A stretch of DNA of 64,000 nt from DASSUC01 sp035649895. Its GTDB lineage: Bacteria > Actinomycetota > Actinomycetes > Mycobacteriales > Micromonosporaceae. Below, one piece after another: positions 51,947-60,617 of this stretch. The position numbers were made by a program, and so were the translations under genes. A model generated the notes under the pieces. The model ran no database searches, had not been told where the DNA came from, and saw only the letters and a program-made list of their open reading frames with translations. Position 1 is the first letter of the stretch. Each line of letters starts with the position of its first letter. The stretch covers positions 6,655-70,654 of the forward strand of contig DASRIS010000085.1 in NCBI GenBank assembly GCA_035649895.1. The letters run 5' to 3'.

Positions 51947-54900
51947 TCAGCCGACCGGCTCCGGCACGGGCTGATGGTGCTCCGGCACGGGCCGGTGGTG
52001 CTCCGGCACGGGCTGGTGGCGCTCCGGCACGAGCTGGTGGTGCTCCGGCACGAGCTGGTGGTGGAGGAAGTCGGCCAGCCGCGCGGCGCACGGGTGGTCG
52101 AACGGGGCCGACGCCGGCAGCGGCACCCGGAACGTGGCCTCCAGCGCGTTCTTCAGCTCGACCGCCAGCAACGAGTCCAGGCCCAGGTCGACGAACTCGA
52201 TGTCGGGCTCCACCGCGTCCACGTCCTCCAGGTGCAGCACGCCGGCCACCTTCGCCCGGACCAGGTCCTCGATGGCCGCGGCCCGCTCGCCGCTCGGCGC
52301 GGCCAGCAGCGCGTCCAGGTCGACCGCGCGGGCCGGCGCCCCGCCCCTGGTGAGATCGACGAGCATCGCGTTGACCAGCGGCTTGCCGGCGAGGTAGCGG
52401 TCCCAGTCGCACTCGCCGACGCCCACCTGGGTCACCGGCTGCGCCAGCAGCGACGCCAGGGTCGACAGGGCCCGGGCCGGGGTGAAGAACCGGATGCCCT
52501 CGGCCTCCAGCGCCTTGATGTGCTGGCGGCTCAGCCGCGCCGACATGCCAGCGTCGGACCAGGGGCCCCAGTTGAGGCTGAGCCCCGGCAGGCCCTGCCG
52601 CACCCGCCAGTGGACCAGGCCGTCCAGGAAGGCGTTGGCCGCGGCGTAGTTGGCCTGGCCGGCGCCGCCGAGCACCGCGGCGGCGGACGAGTACGCCACA
52701 AAGAAGCCGAGCTCAGGCAGGTCGTGGGCGGCCTCGTGGAGCAGCGCGCCGCCGTACACCTTGGACCGGAAGAGGGCGTCGAGGGTCTCCCAGGTGGTCG
52801 CCGCCACCGGCTTGTCGTCGAGCAGCCCGGCCGCGTGCACAATGCCACCCACCGGGTACGGGCCGGCGCGCAGCTCGCTCATCATCTTGCCCACGGCGCC
52901 GGGGTCGCCGATGTCGGCGGCGTAGACGGTGACCTGCGCCCGCTCGCGCAGCCGCTGCCACAGCTCACCGGCGTCGGCAGCCGGCGAGCCACTCCGGCTC
53001 ACCAGCGCCAGGTGGCGCGCGCCCAGCTCGACCAGCTTCTCCGCGGTGGCCAGGCCCAGCGCACCCAGCCCACCGGTGACCAGGTAGGTGTGGTCAGGGT
53101 GGACGGTGACCGCGCCGGGCGCCTTGCCCGCCATACCGCCGTTGCCATCCACACCGCTGTTGCTCTCCGTCCTGGTGTCGTGCTCTGCGCTGGTGTCGTG
53201 CTCCGTGCTGGTGTCGTGCTCTGTGCCGGGCAGCAGCCGTGGCACGTGGCGCTCGCCCTCCCGAAACGCCACCTGGTACTCGCCGCTGTCGGCCGCAGCC
53301 AGCTCTGCGACGAGCGGCTCGGCGCCGCCGGCCGCGGGCAGGTCGACCAGGGTGACCCGGTAGGTCGGGTACTCGTTGAACAGGACCCGGCCGAAACCCC
53401 ACAGGGTCGCCGCGGCCAGGTCCTCGCCGGTGCCAGCGGCGTCGCCAGGCAGCCACTGCGCCCGTGCGGTCACCAGCCATAGCCGCTGGTTGCGGCCGAA
53501 GCCCTCCCGGGTGAGCACGCCGAGCAGGTCGAGCAGGCCGCGGTAGTTGCGCTCGCATCCGGCCCGCAGGCTGGCGGCGCTCACCGGCGAGACCGCCAGG
53601 CCCCCGGCCCCCGGGCCCTCCGCCGTTGGCTCCCCGGCCCCTGGGCTCTCCGCCGTTGGCTCCCCGGCCCCTGGGCTCTCCGCCGCCGAACCCCGGTCCG
53701 GGCCTTCCGGCCGCCAGAACCAGCAGACGTCGGTGACCCGCCGGTCCCGCAGTACCTCGCCGGCCGCCTCAGCCCGTACGGCCAGGGAGACCTCGACCCC
53801 GGCCCGGTCGGCCGCCGCCGCGAGCGGGGTGAGCAGCGGCTCCTCAAGGTTGACCGCGAGGACGTGCCGCGGCGGCGCTGGGTGGCCCGGCAGCGGTTGC
53901 GGCACCCAGCGCACATGGTGCAGGAAAGGCAGGGCCGCCGCCTCGTCCCCGGCGGACAGGCTGGCGCCGGGGCCGCCGGCCGTGCGGGCGCCCAACCCGT
54001 GCCGGTTGCCCTCCACCGGCAGCCAGTACCGCCTGCGGTCAAAGCCGTACGTGGGCAGGGTCGTCTTGCGGCGCTCCCGGCCGCGGTGGAACCCGGCCCA
54101 GGACACGGCCAGGCCGGCGACGTAGAGCTGCGCGACCGAGCGGCGGATGGTGGCCGCCTCGACGTCCTGCCGGCGCAGGCTCGCCAGCGGATGGTGGCGC
54201 CCGGCCGGCAGGCACTGCCGGGCCAGCGACAGCAGCGCCGCGGAGGGGCCCACCTCCACGAGGACGTGCCGGCCGCGCCGGTCCACGGTACGCATCGCGG
54301 CCTCGAACTGCACCGGCTCGGCGATGTGGCGTACCCAGTAGTCCGCGGTCGCCACCTCGGCCGGCCGCGCCACCTCGCCGGTGCGGTTGGTGACCAGCGT
54401 GAGCGTGGGCTCCCGGAAACGCACCCCGCGCAGGGCCTCGCGGAAGTCGTCGAGCACCTCGTGCATCAGCGGCGAGTGGAAGGCGTGCGACACCGACAGC
54501 GGGCTGACCCGTACCCCGCGCTCCCGCAGGGCCGCCACCACCTCGGCGAGCGAGTCCCGGCCGCCCGACACCACGCACTGCCGCGGCGAGTTGACCGCGG
54601 CCAGCGCCAGGTCCGCCCGGCCGGCGAGCAGCGGGGCGACCTCGTCGGCCGGCGCGTCAACGGCGGCCATCCCGCCCGGGGCGGAGACCGACTGCATCAG
54701 CCGGCCCCGCGCCGCCACCAGGGCAGCGGCGTCCGCCAGCGAGAACAGCCCGGCCACCGCCGCGGCGGCCACCTCGCCGACGCTGTGCCCCACCAGCGCG
54801 CTGGGGCGTACCCCCCAGGAGAGCCAGAGCTTGGCTACCGCGTACTCCAGCGTGAACAGGGCCGGCTGGGCGTACTGGGTCTGGTGCACCGCCTGCGGGT

Positions 54901-56782
54901 CCGGGTCCTCGTCGAGCAGCAGCGCCTTCACCGAGCGGTCCAGGTACGGCGCGAACAGGGCGTCGCACTCGTCGACGACCTCCCGGAAGGCGGGGAACTG
55001 CCGGTACAGCGGCGCGCCCATGCCCGGGTACTGCGACCCCTGGCCGGTGAAGAGGAACGCCGCCTTACGCAGCTCGCCCGGGCGGACCCGGTCGCGCCCC
55101 AGCCGCGCCTCGTGCTTGGCCAGCAGGTCGGCCACCTCGGCCAGGTCCCGCACCGCCCCGGCGAGGCGGTGGCTGAAATGGGCCCGGGCGACGTTGCCGG
55201 TGTAGCACAGGTCGGCGACATCGGCGTCCGGGTGCTCCGCCAGGAAGCTCCGGTACCGCTGCACCTGCCGCAGCATGGCCCGCTGGCTCTTGGCCGACAG
55301 CGTGAACACGCCACCGCCGTCACCAGGCCCGCCGGCTCCCTCCAGTGTGGAGCGCAGGGCAGCGTCGGCGCCGGCAGGAGCCTGCGCGCGTACGGCCGGT
55401 GGTGGCTCCTCGAGCACGACGGCCGCGATGGTGCCGGCGAAGCCGAAGCTGTTGACCAGCGCCCGTCGCGTCGGCGCCACCCATGGCCGGCACGTGGTCG
55501 GCACCGCCACCGGGTAGGTGTCCCACGGGATGCGCGCCGACGGGGTGTTCAGGTTCAGGTGCGGGAAGACCGTGCCGGCCCGCATCTGCAGCACGGTCTT
55601 GACGATCCCCACGATCCCGGCGGCCGGCTCCATGTGGCCGAGGTTGGTCTTCACCGACCCGACCAGCACCGGGTCGGCCCGGCTGTGGGAGCGGGCGAAC
55701 ACGTCACTGATCGCACCCATCTCGATCGGGTCGCCGAGCGGGGTGCCGGTGCCGTGCGCCTCGACGTACTGGATGTCCTCCGGACGCAGCGCGGCACTGG
55801 CCAGCGCCGCGCGCATCACCGCGGCCTGCGCGGTGCCGTTGGGCACGGTGAGGCCGGCGCTGTCCCCGTCCTGCCCCACCGCGGTGCCACGGACTAGGCC
55901 CAGGATAGTGTCACCGGCGCCGCGTGCGTCGGAGAAGCGCTTGAGGACCAGCACCCCGCAGCCCTCTGCCCGGACGTAGCCGTCCGCGGCCTCGTCAAAG
56001 GTCTTGCACTGCCCGTCGGGCGCGAGCATGTTCGCGTGCGAGAAGACCACCGGGGTACGGGGATGGTGCAGCGCGTTCACGCCGCCGCAGAGCGCGATGT
56101 CGCACTCGCCGCGGCGCAGCCCCGACACCGCCGCGTGCAGGGCGGTCAGCGAGGACGCGCACGCGGTGTCCACGGTCATGCTCGGGCCGTGCCAGCCGAG
56201 GAAGTAGGACAGCCGGCCGGACATGGGAAACAGCGTGATGCCGGCGGCGAGGTGGCCCTCAAGCTCCTCGTACGGGATCGCCTCGATCTCCAGCGCGTAG
56301 TCGATGGAGCTGGCTCCTATGTAGACACCGCCGTTGCCGCGGCGCAGCGAGGTCGGGTCGATGTTGGCGTGCTCGAGCGCGTCCCACGCGGTCTCCAGCA
56401 GCAGGCGCTGCTGGGGGTCGACGTAGGGCGCCTCCTTCGGCGAGATGTTGAAGAAGTGCGCGTCGAACTGGTCGATCTGGTCCAGGAACCCGCCACCCGT
56501 GGTACGGATTCGGCCCCTGGCCTCAGGGTCGCCGTCCGGGGAGAACGCGGCCACGTCCCAGCGGTCCGCCGGGATGGGCCGGATCCCGGAGCGGCCCTCC
56601 CGCAGGAACTCGGCGAACTCGTCCGGAGTGCTGCTGCCGCCGGGGAAGCGCAGCCCGATGCCGACAATCGCGATCGGCTCGTACTTCTCCAGCAGCAGCC
56701 GCCGGATGGTCTCCCGCTGCTCCGCCACGGTGGCGAGCGCGCTGCGCAGCTGGTCGGTGGGGTCCGCGGACGTCTGCGGCAC
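51947..56782 (-). CDS. Single-module type I polyketide synthase KS-AT-KR-ACP
   Basis: 1611 residues from GTG 56782 behind GAAGGAGGC. KS: C208 in DTACASS, His in EAHGTGTPLGDP and KTNLGH. AT: S667 in GHSVGE, with the HAFH motif that usually means malonyl-CoA. KR: GGLGALG, with Ser/Tyr in AYSSAAAVLGG and GQANYAAAN. ACP: S1537 in LGLDSLL. No DH, ER or TE is present and the N-terminus has a short coiled-coil-like docking region. It likely adds one or a few reduced units to an acyl primer. Three minisatellites add PGAGEPTAE, EHDTS and VPEHHQ-type repeats in linkers and at the C-terminus. Confidence 0.95.
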   Translation of the reverse strand: MPQTSADPTDQLRSALATVAEQRETIRRLLLEKYEPIAIVGIGLRFPGGSSTPDEFAEFLREGRSGIRPIPADRWDVAAFSPDGDPEARGRIRTTGGGFLDQIDQFDAHFFNISPKEAPYVDPQQRLLLETAWDALEHANIDPTSLRRGNGGVYIGASSIDYALEIEAIPYEELEGHLAAGITLFPMSGRLSYFLGWHGPSMTVDTACASSLTALHAAVSGLRRGECDIALCGGVNALHHPRTPVVFSHANMLAPDGQCKTFDEAADGYVRAEGCGVLVLKRFSDARGAGDTILGLVRGTAVGQDGDSAGLTVPNGTAQAAVMRAALASAALRPEDIQYVEAHGTGTPLGDPIEMGAISDVFARSHSRADPVLVGSVKTNLGHMEPAAGIVGIVKTVLQMRAGTVFPHLNLNTPSARIPWDTYPVAVPTTCRPWVAPTRRALVNSFGFAGTIAAVVLEEPPPAVRAQAPAGADAALRSTLEGAGGPGDGGGVFTLSAKSQRAMLRQVQRYRSFLAEHPDADVADLCYTGNVARAHFSHRLAGAVRDLAEVADLLAKHEARLGRDRVRPGELRKAAFLFTGQGSQYPGMGAPLYRQFPAFREVVDECDALFAPYLDRSVKALLLDEDPDPQAVHQTQYAQPALFTLEYAVAKLWLSWGVRPSALVGHSVGEVAAAAVAGLFSLADAAALVAARGRLMQSVSAPGGMAAVDAPADEVAPLLAGRADLALAAVNSPRQCVVSGGRDSLAEVVAALRERGVRVSPLSVSHAFHSPLMHEVLDDFREALRGVRFREPTLTLVTNRTGEVARPAEVATADYWVRHIAEPVQFEAAMRTVDRRGRHVLVEVGPSAALLSLARQCLPAGRHHPLASLRRQDVEAATIRRSVAQLYVAGLAVSWAGFHRGRERRKTTLPTYGFDRRRYWLPVEGNRHGLGARTAGGPGASLSAGDEAAALPFLHHVRWVPQPLPGHPAPPRHVLAVNLEEPLLTPLAAAADRAGVEVSLAVRAEAAGEVLRDRRVTDVCWFWRPEGPDRGSAAESPGAGEPTAESPGAGEPTAEGPGAGGLAVSPVSAASLRAGCERNYRGLLDLLGVLTREGFGRNQRLWLVTARAQWLPGDAAGTGEDLAAATLWGFGRVLFNEYPTYRVTLVDLPAAGGAEPLVAELAAADSGEYQVAFREGERHVPRLLPGTEHDTSTEHDTSAEHDTRTESNSGVDGNGGMAGKAPGAVTVHPDHTYLVTGGLGALGLATAEKLVELGARHLALVSRSGSPAADAGELWQRLRERAQVTVYAADIGDPGAVGKMMSELRAGPYPVGGIVHAAGLLDDKPVAATTWETLDALFRSKVYGGALLHEAAHDLPELGFFVAYSSAAAVLGGAGQANYAAANAFLDGLVHWRVRQGLPGLSLNWGPWSDAGMSARLSRQHIKALEAEGIRFFTPARALSTLASLLAQPVTQVGVGECDWDRYLAGKPLVNAMLVDLTRGGAPARAVDLDALLAAPSGERAAAIEDLVRAKVAGVLHLEDVDAVEPDIEFVDLGLDSLLAVELKNALEATFRVPLPASAPFDHPCAARLADFLHHQLVPEHHQLVPERHQPVPEHHRPVPEHHQPVPEPVG
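51953..52066 (-). repeat. 21-bp minisatellite encoding the PKS C-terminal tail
   Basis: About five tandem units of the GGTGCTCCGGCACGGGCTG type, after the ACP domain, encode repeated HHQPVPE. The tail ends the protein. Confidence 0.85.
53161..53226 (-). repeat. 18-bp minisatellite in the pre-KR linker of the PKS
   Basis: Three to four units of CTGGTGTCGTGCTCYGYG type encode EHDTS repeats (TEHDTSTEHDTSAEHDT) between the KR structural and catalytic halves. Confidence 0.8.
53600..53690 (-). repeat. 30-bp minisatellite in the AT-KR linker of the PKS
   Basis: Three units containing CTCTCCGCCGTTGGCTCCCC encode ESPGAGEPTA repeats. The frame is conserved. Confidence 0.85.
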
Positions 56783-56819
56783 GGCGTGCCTCCTTCGGCG
56801 AGCGGCGGGCGTGGCCTGG

Positions 56820-57368
56820 TCAGGCCCTGTAAAGGCCGTCGAGTACGGAGTCCCAGAGCTGTTCCGTTGCCGTGCCGGTCTTCGTGCCGTCCGTCCCGGT
56901 CTTCGTGCTGGCCGTCCCGGTCTTCGTGCCGTCCGCCGGATGGGTGTTGGTGCTGACGAGCTGGCCGTCGCCCAGCTCGGCGCCGGCGGTGAACAGGTCG
57001 GCCAGCACGTCATCGGTGAGGTGCGCCATCAGCTGGGCGACGGTAGGCCGGTTGAACAGGACGTTCGCGTTGATCCCGCAGCCCAGCCGGGCCTCCAGCC
57101 CCTGCTTGATCTCGCTGAGCCGCAGCGACGTGAGACCCAGGTCGAAGAAGCTGGCATCGAGCGGCAGCTCATCCACATCAGTCATCAGCAATGTGGACTT
57201 GAACTCGTTCGTTAGTAGTGTCTCCAATGCTTCCCGTCGCTCGAAGAGAGGTAGCTCGCGTAGGTGAAGAATAGTCTGGGTCGGTCCTGTTTCCAGCGTG
57301 GTTGGAGGCTGCCCGCAAGCGTCTGGTCCGGCGGTGGAGACTGCGTTCTCCGGGGTTGGCTGCGTCAC
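56820..57368 (-). CDS. Stand-alone carrier protein feeding the PKS
   Basis: 182 residues from GTG 57368 with GGAGGCGCAGCC upstream. The carrier core is at ~60-130: DELPLDASFFDLGLTSLRLS with the phosphopantetheine Ser in GLTSL, then LEARLGCGINANVLFNRPTV. A ~55-residue N-terminal extension precedes it and a Lys/Thr/Gly repeat (TKTGTASTKTGTDGTKTGT) follows, ending in EQLWDSVLDGLYRA, a possible docking helix for the PKS encoded 37 bp downstream. It is the first gene of the minus operon behind the SARP boxes. Confidence 0.88.
   Translation of the reverse strand: MTQPTPENAVSTAGPDACGQPPTTLETGPTQTILHLRELPLFERREALETLLTNEFKSTLLMTDVDELPLDASFFDLGLTSLRLSEIKQGLEARLGCGINANVLFNRPTVAQLMAHLTDDVLADLFTAGAELGDGQLVSTNTHPADGTKTGTASTKTGTDGTKTGTATEQLWDSVLDGLYRA
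56872..56938 (-). repeat. 21-bp minisatellite in the carrier-protein gene
   Basis: Three units of the CCGTCCCGGTCTTCGTGC type encode DGTKTGT/ASTKTGT/DGTKTGT between the ACP core and the C-terminal helix. Confidence 0.8.
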
Positions 57369-57440
57369 GGCTGCGCCTCCATAGCCTAAAGGTCTCCGGC
57401 AAGGCCGGCTGCCATATTTGCTATTGATTGGAACGGAGGC

Positions 57441-57469
57441 GGCTGACCCGGTCCTGACGGCGGGCTGAC
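57441..57469 (-). promoter_or_regulatory. SARP-box triplet for the ACP-PKS operon
   Basis: On the minus strand GTCAG begins at 57469, 57458 and 57447, an exact 11-bp period (heptamers GTCAGCC, GTCAGGA, GTCAGCC). Eight bases after the last comes TCCAAT as a possible -10. It lies 73 bp upstream of the carrier-protein start and just after the stop of the membrane protein at 57474, so the regulon boundary falls here. Confidence 0.8.
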
Positions 57470-57473
57470 GGTC

Positions 57474-57911
57474 TCAGCTGAGCGCGGGGCCGGCCCGGCG
57501 CAGCCCGAGGAACTGGAGGTCGACGAAGATCGCGACTGCGGCGGCCTGGACGAGCACGAACGCCACGCCGAGCACGGTCAGGCTGAACCAGCCAGCGCCG
57601 ATGAGCAGCACGCTGAGCACGACCCAGAGCGCGTTGACGGCGACCGCGGCCCAGGCCGCCGAGTAGCTCACCGCCGGCCGGGTGCCGATGTAGGCCAGCC
57701 AGCCCGCGTACCCGGCCAGGAACAGCCCGGCACCCACCAGGACTGATGTCGGTACACCGAGTGCCGAGTCCAGCGCCGGGCTGGCGACGGCCAGCAGCAG
57801 GCCGAGCGCGCCGGTAGCGAGGGCGTCGAGCTTGAGCGCCAGGCGCAGCAGCCGGCCGCCGTCCGCCGGGGCAGGCCGGATCTGAGCCGGTCCAACACGG
57901 TTCGTGTCCAT
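57474..57911 (-). CDS. Small four-helix membrane protein
   Basis: 145 residues from ATG 57911 with GAGAGGAGACATC before it. Four hydrophobic helices (LDALATGALGLLLAVASP, then SVLVGAGLFLAGYAGWLAY, then AAWAAVAVNALWVVLSVLLI, then LTVLGVAFVLVQAAAVAIF) leave little soluble sequence. This type of protein of unknown role is common in actinomycetes. It is upstream of the SARP-driven ACP-PKS operon and is probably not part of the cluster. Confidence 0.78.
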   Translation of the reverse strand: MDTNRVGPAQIRPAPADGGRLLRLALKLDALATGALGLLLAVASPALDSALGVPTSVLVGAGLFLAGYAGWLAYIGTRPAVSYSAAWAAVAVNALWVVLSVLLIGAGWFSLTVLGVAFVLVQAAAVAIFVDLQFLGLRRAGPALS

Positions 57912-58183
57912 GATGTCTCCTCTCTCCGCTGCCCGTCGTCGGGGCCCGTCGCCCGCGCGGCCCGCCCGCAGGGGGACCGACGGCCAGGTCAGCCCACCAT
58001 CTGCGCCGTCCGGGCGTCGTGTCGATTACATGGGAGGTAACGCGTCAGCCCTATCACCGGTCCGGTGGTCACTGTGCGCTAGGCGGCCAGCGCGACAGAG
58101 CGTGAGTTTCTTGACAGAAATCGGTGAATGCGGTCGTATAGATAGCGATCTGCACCCGGGTCCGCAGGATGATAGGGGGGTAG

Positions 58184-59467
58184 ATGTGGCAACCCATTCA
58201 CTCCAGGCTGAGCAACAACGGCGCTGGGGCGATACGGTCATATCCCAGCGCCGAGCGGCGCGTTAACCAGCTTATTCTGGCACTGTTAGCCATCCAGCGT
58301 CTCAGCTACCTCGCCCCGCCATTAGTGGCCATATCCGTCGGTACGCTGCGCGACGGTTTGCCGGAGTTGACCCTACTTGCCGTAGCCATCGGCTGGAACG
58401 TGACGCTGTTCACGGCCACCGCCGTACGGCGGCGGGTGCCCTCCTCGATGGTGTGGGCCGATGTGGCTCTGGTGATCGGCATAGCCGCCCTGGACGCAGC
58501 CGTCCTCGGTGCTGTCAGTGCCGGCGCTGGGGACGGGCTGGCGTGTTGGAGCTGGCCGACGCACCTGAGCCAGGCAGCCGCAGTGCTGGCCGCGGCAACC
58601 CTCTACCCGGTCACCCGAGCCGCGACAGCCGTGCTGGTGCTGCTCGGGGGCCACGCCGGCACCGTCCTGGCGGCCCGGCCCGCCAACGGCCTCCCACCGC
58701 CAACCACCCCCACGCTTCTCACCGGCCTCCTGAGCATCGCGGGGCTCGCGCTCGTCCTCGGCCTGGGCGCGTGGTACCTGCGGCGCCAGGGCCGGGCGCT
58801 GGATGAGGCGATGTCGGCCCATCTAGAGGTCGAGGCCCGGGAGGCGGCCGAACACGCCAGCACAGCGGTAGTGCTGGCGCACCGGCAGGCGCTGCACGAC
58901 ACGGTCCTGTCCACGATGACGGCGATCGCCCGTGGCGGCCTCGACCACCGCACCGCCGAGGTGCGCCACCGCTGCGCGCAGGAGGCTGAGCACCTACGCC
59001 GGCTGCTCAGCGGCGTTCTGGGAAGCGCCGGTGTCCCGGCTCGCCGCGCCCCGCCGGCCCCGTGCCGTGCGGCCGGCACCGGGCATACCTCGATGATCGA
59101 GGCCGAGCTCGCTGAGGTGGTGGGCGCGGCCGAGGCGCTCGGGCTGCGGGTCCACTACCGGCTCGGCCAGCTGCCAGACCTGCCACCGGACGTGGTGGAC
59201 GCGCTCTGCGGAGCCGCCCGGGAGGGGCTCAACAACGTCCTCGCCCATAGCGGCGACGGGGTGGCCTGGCTGACCGCGCTGAGCGAGGACCACGATGTGG
59301 TGGTACGGGTGGTCGACCGCGGATGTGGCTTCGACCCGACGACGGCTAAGCGAGGTTTCGGGCTTGTCTGGTCGGTCGAGCACCGGATGCGCGCTGTTGG
59401 CGGTAGCGCCCGCGTCACCAGCGGCGTCGGCGACGGCACCTGTCTCGAGCTGAGGTGGCGGCTGTGA
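58184..59467 (+). CDS. Membrane sensor histidine kinase (NarL-system type)
   Basis: 427 residues from ATG 58184, preceded by a GGGGGG Shine-Dalgarno-like run. Five to six N-terminal membrane helices (to ~residue 200) are followed by a short coiled coil. The dimerisation region has the phospho-acceptor His in RQALHDTVLSTM, and the HATPase_c domain has AAREGLNNVLAHSG (N box), VVDRGCGFDP and KRGFGLVWSVEHRM (G box). It should autophosphorylate and pass phosphate to the response regulator 100 bp downstream. The signal is unknown. Confidence 0.88.
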   Translation: MWQPIHSRLSNNGAGAIRSYPSAERRVNQLILALLAIQRLSYLAPPLVAISVGTLRDGLPELTLLAVAIGWNVTLFTATAVRRRVPSSMVWADVALVIGIAALDAAVLGAVSAGAGDGLACWSWPTHLSQAAAVLAAATLYPVTRAATAVLVLLGGHAGTVLAARPANGLPPPTTPTLLTGLLSIAGLALVLGLGAWYLRRQGRALDEAMSAHLEVEAREAAEHASTAVVLAHRQALHDTVLSTMTAIARGGLDHRTAEVRHRCAQEAEHLRRLLSGVLGSAGVPARRAPPAPCRAAGTGHTSMIEAELAEVVGAAEALGLRVHYRLGQLPDLPPDVVDALCGAAREGLNNVLAHSGDGVAWLTALSEDHDVVVRVVDRGCGFDPTTAKRGFGLVWSVEHRMRAVGGSARVTSGVGDGTCLELRWRL

Positions 59468-59567
59468 CTGTGCCGAAGCAGGGTGATGTCGCGGCGGTCG
59501 GTACTGCCAGGGCGGGCAGTCCCGCCGGGGAGCGCGGTCCGGTCAGGCGATGCGCCGGGGCGGACGC

Positions 59568-60284
59568 ATGATCCGGCTCGGCGTCGTCGACGACGACCGG
59601 ATGCTTGTCGAGGGCATCCACCACTGGGTGGCGGGCACCTCGGACCTGTGCGTGGTGGCGAGCGCCGCGACAGTGCCCGACCTGCTCGACCCCGCACCGC
59701 CGGAGGTCGATGTGATCCTGCTCGACCTGTTGCTGCAGGACCGGTCGGAGCCGCCCGCCAACATCAGGCGGTGCGTAGCCTCGGGCCGCCCGGTCCTGGT
59801 GGTGAGCGTCTGGTCCGGACCCGACCTTATCCTTGACGCCTTTGTGGCTGGGGCTCAGGGCTACGTCACCAAAGACCATGACCTGGACGCGCTCGGCGAG
59901 GCGATCCGGGAGGTGGCCCGCGGTGGCACCGCCTACTCACCGGAGCTGGCCCACGCGATGCTGGCGGACCGCCGCGCCCGCCGGCCGGTACTGTCCACAC
60001 AGGAGCGGTCAGTGCTGCTCGCCTACGCCTCAGGCATGACGCTCAAGGCTGCCGCGCGTCACGTCGGCATCCGCCCCGAGACCGCCAAGACCTACCTCGA
60101 CCGGGTGAAGGCCAAGTACCAACGGGCAGGACGGCCCGCGTACACAAAGATCGACCTGGCCCGGCGGGTCCAGGAGGACGACCTGGCATGGGCACCCGGT
60201 CCCGACATCTCGTCGGCGGCGAGAGTGTTACGCCCGCCGCCGGAGGTCGTCCGCCCTCACGACGACCGCGGCGAAGGGACGTGA
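59568..60284 (+). CDS. NarL/LuxR-family response regulator
   Basis: 238 residues from ATG 59568 with GGGGCGG upstream (ATG 59550 also possible). Receiver domain: acidic cluster VVDDDR, phospho-acceptor Asp in VILLDLLLQD and the conserved Lys in GYVTKDHD. The C-terminal helix-turn-helix is ERSVLLAYASGMTLKAAARH and GIRPETAKTYLDRVKAKY, of LuxR type. It is the partner of the kinase just upstream. Targets unknown. Confidence 0.9.
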   Translation: MIRLGVVDDDRMLVEGIHHWVAGTSDLCVVASAATVPDLLDPAPPEVDVILLDLLLQDRSEPPANIRRCVASGRPVLVVSVWSGPDLILDAFVAGAQGYVTKDHDLDALGEAIREVARGGTAYSPELAHAMLADRRARRPVLSTQERSVLLAYASGMTLKAAARHVGIRPETAKTYLDRVKAKYQRAGRPAYTKIDLARRVQEDDLAWAPGPDISSAARVLRPPPEVVRPHDDRGEGT

Positions 60285-60375
60285 CGGCCTCGGGTGCCGC
60301 TCGTACTATCGGATACGACCGCGAACGGGATCGGGCACGCAACGGGCACGCCGTCTGACAACGCCACCGCCCGGG

Positions 60376-60417
60376 GAAGGCCCCAGGTCGTAACACCGCG
60401 GTATGACCTGGGCCTTC
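60376..60417. terminator. Hairpin GAAGGCCCCAGGTC...GACCTGGGCCTTC
   Basis: A 13-bp stem with one bulged C and a 15-nt loop, 91 bp after the response-regulator stop. The rest of the 333-bp space to the next gene shows nothing coding. A closely related hairpin occurs at 61813-61855 with a shared loop motif (GTCG-AACAC), so these are copies of one element. Confidence 0.7.
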
Positions 60418-60617
60418 AGCGGGTTGCGCGGGATTAGAAGCAGTGAGGCAGCATGTCGACGACGGCCGTCCGCACATCGACATGGTCGTGAAGCCCGCTG
60501 CCCTTCGGACAAGCCCGTCGCGGGTCGCGACCGGCGCGGCGGTGCAGTCGATCGGCGGCGTGGCGAAACCCGTTTGGAGGGCTGACCGGGCCGCGCCCAC
60601 GGGAGCAGAGTAAGCAC

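Noticed and set aside
51941..53482. Plus-strand frame of 513 codons opposite the PKS C-terminus
   Set aside because: Antisense to the KR-ACP region and shaped by its minisatellites.
53864..55897. 677-codon plus-strand frame inside the PKS gene
   Set aside because: Lies wholly opposite the AT/KS domains; no independent start signal or motif.
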